Positions 58,161 to 64,000 of a DNA stretch of 64,000 nucleotides are shown piece after piece. The DNA comes from Hydractinia symbiolongicarpus. Lineage: Eukaryota; Cnidaria; Hydrozoa; Anthoathecata; Hydractiniidae. Under the pieces are notes generated by a model, which saw only the letters and a program-made list of their open reading frames with translations, had not been told where the DNA came from and ran no database searches. Position numbers and translations under genes: made by a program. Numbering within the stretch: position 1 is the stretch's first letter; every line of letters begins with the position of its first letter. The DNA lies in NCBI RefSeq assembly GCF_029227915.1, contig NC_079879.1:24868501-24932500 (forward strand), read 5' to 3'.

Positions 58161-60837
58161 TAAGGTGGTAGGGCTATAAAAAATACCTTAAAACGCTAAA
58201 AATTACATTTTTTTTTCTTTTTTGGAATCTGAGTATTTAATATATCTACTTTCCATTACCAATCAATAATAATGATAAACTGATACATTTTGTGCTTTTT
58301 GAGGCTTTAGAAACTCGTTTATAGCAAAAAAGTTCCTTAGCAACGCCCATAGTTACCACATCAAGAAGTTTTACCCAAATTTACCTCTCCCTTTATTGCC
58401 CCAAATTTAGAGACACTGATCTGGAAGAGATATTGACATATCTACTTTGCTTTCTGATTATTTTGCCGGTCTAAAACCCACATTTTAAAATCACAAATCC
58501 CATTTAAAGTGAAGTTAGCTAGCTAGCTACTTTAACTATATAACGTTGTCAGTATGGATAAAAATAATGCAGATAACCAACAGGATACTAGCAAAATTAC
58601 TACTAGAAATTAAAAAAAAGGTTGCGAAGCATTTCGCAAGTTGCAAGCAAAATTAAACTATCCAATACTTTGTCCCTAGCGCTTCTTGTTTCTTTGGCGC
58701 TAACATCTTCCGAAATACATCAAAATTGAATATCATATAGAAGAACCCTGGGGACGAGGTAGGAAAATGAACGCTCTGCGGAACAATTCGTTGCTCAAAA
58801 ACAGTTTTTTTTGCGAATAGACTGCGCGAGTATTTGATGTGCGTGGGATATTCTTTTCAAAATGTGCGAGAAAATTAGATTACGCGAAACTAACAAAAAC
58901 GAATAACGCGTGTTAAAATTTTGTACCGCCTTTTCCCACAAATTGGTAAAAGTAAAGAGCGCAATACAAAATTACACTTTTAGCAGTATTCCGAAAGATA
59001 TGTGATACATCGAGTTGTACAACCCGCAGAAGTTGGTCCTAACGTAACGATTTCGTAAATGACCTCACAACAAAACAGTATTTTTTTCACGTAAAAATAC
59101 CGGCAGTAGAAGCCACAGAATCTGCTGGAACGAATTTCGAAAACTCACGGGAAACAATTAAAACAAAAACAAACAAATCAAAACAGTTTTTTAACTTTAT
59201 CAAGATTTATTAAATAGCTTCAAATTTGGGCAGAAAAACAATAACGGATTCGCCTTCTTTTTACCACACGCATTAGAAGATTACATCACTCACTCCCATT
59301 GTACACAATCTAAAAGAAAAAGAAAACATTTTCATATAGTGAAGCTTCCAGTGCCTTTAAGGGATGGTCAAGTCAATGGAATTGAAAGCACTGTTTTTCA
59401 TCTTATAAATAATTAAGGCTAATTCGGAAAAGTATAAAAGAAAAAAACTAAACAATTTGGCAACTTTACTAATTTTATACGCAAAGTTCCAACCATACCA
59501 ACAGTTTCCAAATCTGACAAAATCATTTTAGAAGTGTTTATTTTTTCAGAATTTGATTGATGCAAGGCCAAGGGAAATTAAATAAGTTTATTGTCCTAGA
59601 CCCATTTAAAAACATATGCTTCTCATCGTTCAGTTTTTTTTCAACCAACATTAATGTAATCACCCAGAGGAAATTATAATGTCTCTTGTGCGTGTTTTAG
59701 AAGCTGAGTACACAAATACACAAATATTACAAGTGCTGAACTTTGGCAATCATATTTTGCAATCAGACCCTTTTAAAAACTATGCTGAACCATGTCAATT
59801 ATTAAATTCAGCACTAATAGAAAAGCACCTTGGATAGGATTCTTTGTTGGGCGAATAAAATGACTGACAAATGGTTTATCGTGAATGAAATAGTAATTTT
59901 TACACAAATAATTTAAAAAATAATGAACTTTGTTATGTGGGTTGTTCTCAAACACACATGGGCGGTGGAAAAAAAGCTGTGATGTAATTTCTCTTGGTCT
60001 ATTATTCCTGAGAATATTCTAAAATAAGAGGGTGTCAATAAGCTGCAAACAGCCACATATATAAGGGCAAGTTCGGGCAACTTTTCCAATTAAATTAGTG
60101 ATTGTCTTCCAAAACCGCCCCCACTTTCCCGAACTTGCCTGGAGCATTTTCAAAATTCAATTCCTTGTAACATACCTTGTGGACGATAGTTGGAAAAAGA
60201 TGCTTTAAGAGAAAGAAGTTAATAAAAATTAAAAGTTATTTATCAAGTAAATTTTATCAAAAACCATCAAAAACAGTTCTTTTAAGAACTTTACTACCAC
60301 ATAGTTTACTTTATGGTCTTTGCAGGTTTTTTCGGGTGAATACTTCAATTTTTTTGCAAAACGCTAAACTTGCCCAAAAACGCCTGCACGTTATACGGCG
60401 TATGCAGCTTATCAGCACCCTTGTTCTAAAATTACAAGCAGTTTCGAAGATGCCCACGCCGTTTAGAGGACGTGGTGCGGCTTAAAGTAAGTAAATATGT
60501 ATTCTGTTTGAAGAATAAAGTTACAACTAAGTATACACAAATACAACCACAAGGGTTTTCTAAGCCGTGTACACCATATAAATATATAAACTTTCTTTTT
60601 TAAAAACTATATACATTTAAAAAAAAATGTTATGGGGGTGGGGGAACCGAGAAAAGAGCAAAAAGGGGAGTGTTTTTCTTTGACAATGAACTTAAATAAG
60701 TTATAAAATTAAAGGAATAGGTATTGAAAGATTACAAAAACTATTGAGTAGTATTGGTAATACTTTGAGCAAATGATGTTGTTTATAAATACTAATAATA
60801 TATTATATAGTATCGCATAAAAAATATGTTTGATATA
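58161..60837. other. non-coding stretch
   Basis: No supported gene. A short inverted repeat (ggcaagttcggg at about 60066 and cccgaacttgcc at about 60128) is present. The 102-codon frame at 60177-60485 is basic and hydrophobic, without a domain. A phrase near 58745 (ccctggggacgaggt) recurs at about 1336. Confidence 0.45.
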
Positions 60838-61325
60838 CTATAGAACTAATAATTTCTCTTTTAAGTGATGTATAAATGTTGATATGAGAGTATCTTTTTT
60901 CAAGTTTACACAATATTGATTCCAGTAAGTAGGACCAAGATATAGTAAAGGAAGATATCTATTTCTGTGAGGAATATGAAGACCCATGTTTTGAGACTGT
61001 CTGGTGTTATGATTATGTACACTATCAGATTTTTTAAATATGTTGTAAACATTAGGAGGTAGGTTATTTTTATGAAACTGAAATAACAACCTGCAGGCAT
61101 TAACCATGTATATCTGATTGAATGTTAAAAGTTTCATATCGTTTATAGTTTGATTATTATTGGTTGTTAGAATTTGGTGACAATTATTTACTAATCTATT
61201 GATGGTGTTTATATTTTTAGTGTTTGGTGATCCCCAGTTGATAACACCATATTGGATATGTGATTGAACTAAACTATAGTATATGGAAAGTAAAGATTTG
61301 CATGGAAGAATAGGACCGAGAATAG
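60838..61325 (-). pseudogene. LINE ORF2 C-terminal fragment
   Basis: One minus-strand frame runs from about 61325 to the stop at 60838: LLSIYYSLVQSHIQYGVINW, GSPNTKNINTINRLVNN, MKLLTFNQIYMVNACRLLFQ, then HNHNTRQSQNM and GPTYWNQY. This is the post-RT region of a CR1-like non-LTR element (…SLIYPYLSYGIIAWG…, HNTR, WN). The frame is intact but lacks the RT core, so it is a short 5'-truncated insertion. Confidence 0.75.
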
Positions 61326-62522
61326 GACCGATGCTTGGGCATCCTTGAAGTTCTGTTTAATGACAGTTTTAATGTTTTAATGTCGTTTTAAACCTTGTTC
61401 TCAGGGAGGGTGTACGGAAAACTAATTCCTATTGACAATTACATTGCTGTTGGTTTGATAGCAAAAGTGGATATTTTTTTAATTACTGTAACAGGTTACT
61501 TATATAATAAATAAAAAATGATAAAAAACGGTTGGTCAGCTCACTCTAGCGCCCAGAGCTATTTGTTTTGTCTGCGCCCTAGCTACAGGTTTTCCTATAT
61601 CTGGCTATCAGTTAGGTAGTAATACAGCTTCTCCATATGTATTCTACAAATTACTTTCAATTCTTTTATACAAAACTGAGCTCTAGCTAGCTAGCTACCT
61701 TTCGTGTGATTAAGCCTTACCTTGATTTGGATAAAACCAATTAAAATTGATAATATTGTATTCTTACATCTTCTTAGAAACAATAAAATAAAACACAGCT
61801 CGGCGCGTTATAATTGTACAAATTACTTCAATTTTTCTTTAGGAAAGGGTACCTCACACAGGAGCTTTCCAATCCAACTAAAATCTCCAGAAAAAGCACA
61901 GCAACAAAAAAGCTTAAAATACACAAGTAAAGTCGATTAGAAACAGGACTAGCAATAAATTTCTTCAAAAGAAGAAAACCGTTTTAATACTATTATATTC
62001 CATTAAAATACAACTATAATAGTATTAGAAGCAAAATTGTAAAGTAATTAATTAATTATTTATACCATAATTAGCTATAATACAAAGAAATAAGGCATAT
62101 TTTGGGTCTGTAAAATATACGTGTCTAAAATGCCGACTACCGTTTCTTCTTCACGGCATATTCCTCTTTGTGTGTTTAAGTTCGGCGGACGTATAATCCG
62201 GACCAAAAGACGGGGGGGTGGTCACAATCCGGGGGTGGGGGGGTACGAGCCGTACTTATTGCATTTTTTACTAAACTTATACTTTAACCCCTCGGTCCAA
62301 ACTTATTTGTTTTATTAGAAAAAAAAATACCCTAGCTTTATGTGCAAAAATATCAGTCCTATTTCTTTACGCTGATTTTATATGATTTTTTTTCTATCGA
62401 AATTTTGAGAATCTCAATAATTCTCTTGGTATACCTCGCGTGTAGCAAACGTGCTCCACAATTTCGCTTCGCTCGCTTCGCTCGCAAAGCTCAATTGCTT
62501 CGCAAAAAGTAGCAATAAACAG
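61326..62522. other. region before the Mutator-like transposase
   Basis: No gene. G-rich stretch near 62205-62245. The transposon's terminus is probably in here, but I cannot define it because the other end lies beyond the window. Confidence 0.35.
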
Positions 62523-64000
62523 AACTATAGTCGAAAAAGAAAAAGAAAATGGAACGGTTTTGTCCCAAAAACTTCATCTTCTGAAGTGTCAAATGTGATC
62601 GTTGCTGGTGTTGTTTATACACCTTCAAGCTCAACTTCTAACTCCAGTTCCAGTGAAAGAAAGTTATCTTCAGCATCTAGACGTGATAATGGTAACAAAA
62701 TAACTTTTGATATGTCTTTGGAAGATATTGATAATGACTTATTTATTATCATTCATCTTAATGTGCTCAAAAATATATGTGGAGAACTTGCCTGTCCGAA
62801 TTGTGCTGGTGAAGTGAGTATTTCTGATGACAAATTAAAACGACGAGGTTTTGCTCATTCCTTAAATATCAGTTGCTTGCAGTGTGGCTGGATTAAGTCA
62901 TTTTATACATCTCCTGAAACCACTACAAACAAAAACACTCAAGGTCGTAGAGCATTTGATGTGAACACTAGAGCGGTTATTGCATTTCGGGAAATAGGAT
63001 GTGGATTTTCAGCCATGAAGACATTTTCATCAGTCATGAAGTCAAATGCTTGTCATCATTTCTGTTTAAACAGCTGAATAAAAAAGCAATGATTGCATAT
63101 AAAAGTGCAGCAGAAAGCAGTATGGAAGCTGCAGCAAAAGAAGATCCAAAAATTGATTTTGTCAATGACATATCTTGTACGCGCGTTTCAATAGATGGCT
63201 CATGGCAAAAAAGAGGACATTCCTCATTACATGGGGTTGTAACATCTATCTCTGGAGACAAATGTATAGACATTGAAGTGAAATCAAGACATTGCTTTGG
63301 ATGTAAAATGTGGGAGAATAAAAAAGACACCCCTGAGTATGAAATTTGGAAGCTTGAACATAATTGTCAGATAAACCATGATAAATCATCAGGCGCAATG
63401 GAGTCTGCGGGTGCTATTGACATATTTAATCGTTCGATTGCCACACGTAATCTAATTTACAAGGAATATTTAGGGGATGGAGATACTTCATCATTTAATG
63501 ATGTGGTTAAGTCAAATCCCTATGAGAATCATGGCATTACACCAATTAAACTGGAATGTGTTGGACATGTTCAGAAACGCCTTGGAACACGTTTACGTAA
63601 CCTTGTGAAATCTTACAAGGGTACCAAAACTCCTTTATCTGGTAAAGGAAAGTTAACAAATAAATGCATTGATTCAATGCAGAATTATTATGGCATGGCC
63701 ATAAGAAATAACATTGGAAACTTGTATGCAATGAAAAAAGCAGTTTATGCCATACTTTTTCATTTTACAGATTTTGATGATTTTGCGACATGTCACCAGT
63801 TCTGTCCCCGTGATAATAGCAGCTGGTGTAAGTACTGGTCAAAAGGTGATAGAAGGTACAAACCTTCCAACACTATACCTGTATTTATTAAAAACTTGCT
63901 CCAACCAATATTCAAAGCCCTTATGTCCGAAGAATTATTAGAGAAATGCATGCATGGAAAAACGCAAAATGCTAATGAGGCGTTGAACAGTATTATATGG
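62523..64000 (+). pseudogene. Mutator-like transposase, one frame change, runs off the window
   Basis: The first frame (to 63077) has a basic start (RKRKRKWNGFVP), a Ser-rich linker, and a zinc ribbon (CPNCAGEV … CLQCGW) followed by FDVNTRAVIAFREIGCGFSA. Near 63020-63050 the frame shifts (a 1-nt change or a tiny intron; a tttctgtttaaacag acceptor-like site is there). The second frame runs open for over 300 codons to the window end: VSIDGSWQKRGHSSLHGVVT (first catalytic Asp), NHDKSSGAMESAGA, YLGDGDTSSF (second Asp), KLECVGHVQKRLGTRLRNL. These are hallmarks of the Mutator-like transposase domain. No in-frame ATG precedes the basic start, so an upstream exon is likely. With repair by an intron it could still be functional. 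Confidence 0.82.

Noticed and set aside
1-64000. CRISPR arrays, operons, prokaryotic promoters or rRNA
   Set aside because: None seen; gene structure, introns and transposon families are eukaryotic.

Overview
The window is AT-rich animal nuclear DNA, not bacterial. Coding evidence is sparse and split by GT-AG introns, and most of the recognisable sequence is transposable-element (TE) debris. The mix of TEs (P element with THAP domain, Crypton, hAT-type with OTU and TTF domains, Mutator-like, Penelope-like, LINE, Helitron-like, tRNA-derived SINEs, TTAA-type MITEs) and an intronless MFS carrier fit a marine invertebrate. A cnidarian, possibly a hydrozoan, is my best guess; this is inference, not something the sequence states.

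Layout. 1-5.6 kb: AT-rich non-coding DNA with a 1.4-kb inverted-repeat element and a TTAA MITE. 5.65-9.11 kb: a P element with 27-bp terminal inverted repeats (TIRs), a 7-bp target duplication (TSD), a frameshifted transposase on the minus strand and a truncated tRNA-like Pol III unit. 9.5-17.9 kb: mostly quiet, with two candidate small host genes that I reconstructed from splice signals: a secreted protein on the minus strand near 12.4-11.9 kb and a five-exon gene at 13.46-14.42 kb. 17.9-20.6 kb: a broken DDE integrase-core transposase and two tandem Crypton-bearing units. 20.6-27.1 kb: almost empty. 27.2-28.7 kb: the best host gene, a 499-aa MFS transporter (MFSD8-like). 29.5-43 kb: two Penelope-like remnants with hammerhead-ribozyme cores, two SINEs, a 2.7-kb foldback region with 31-bp repeats, TTAA MITEs and Helitron-like copies. 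45.8-47.3 kb: a TCCGTATA-rich array next to a LINE remnant. 49.2-50.5 kb: a decayed paralogue of the MFS gene in the same orientation. 51.8-55.1 kb: a TIR/TSD-bounded element encoding an OTU-protease plus TTF zinc-finger protein but no transposase. 55.5-58.2 kb: Helitron-like copies in tandem, one split by a LINE. 60.8-61.3 kb: a LINE end. 62.5-64.0 kb: a Mutator-like transposase running off the window.

How it works together: apart from the MFS gene and perhaps the two small spliced genes, there is no operon-like or pathway logic. The window is an intergenic landscape shaped by many TE families, several nested or tandem. The most unusual items are the OTU-TTF element, the tRNA-like unit inside the P element, the short ribozyme-flanked Penelope insertion with a clean target duplication, and the head-to-tail Helitron-like junctions.
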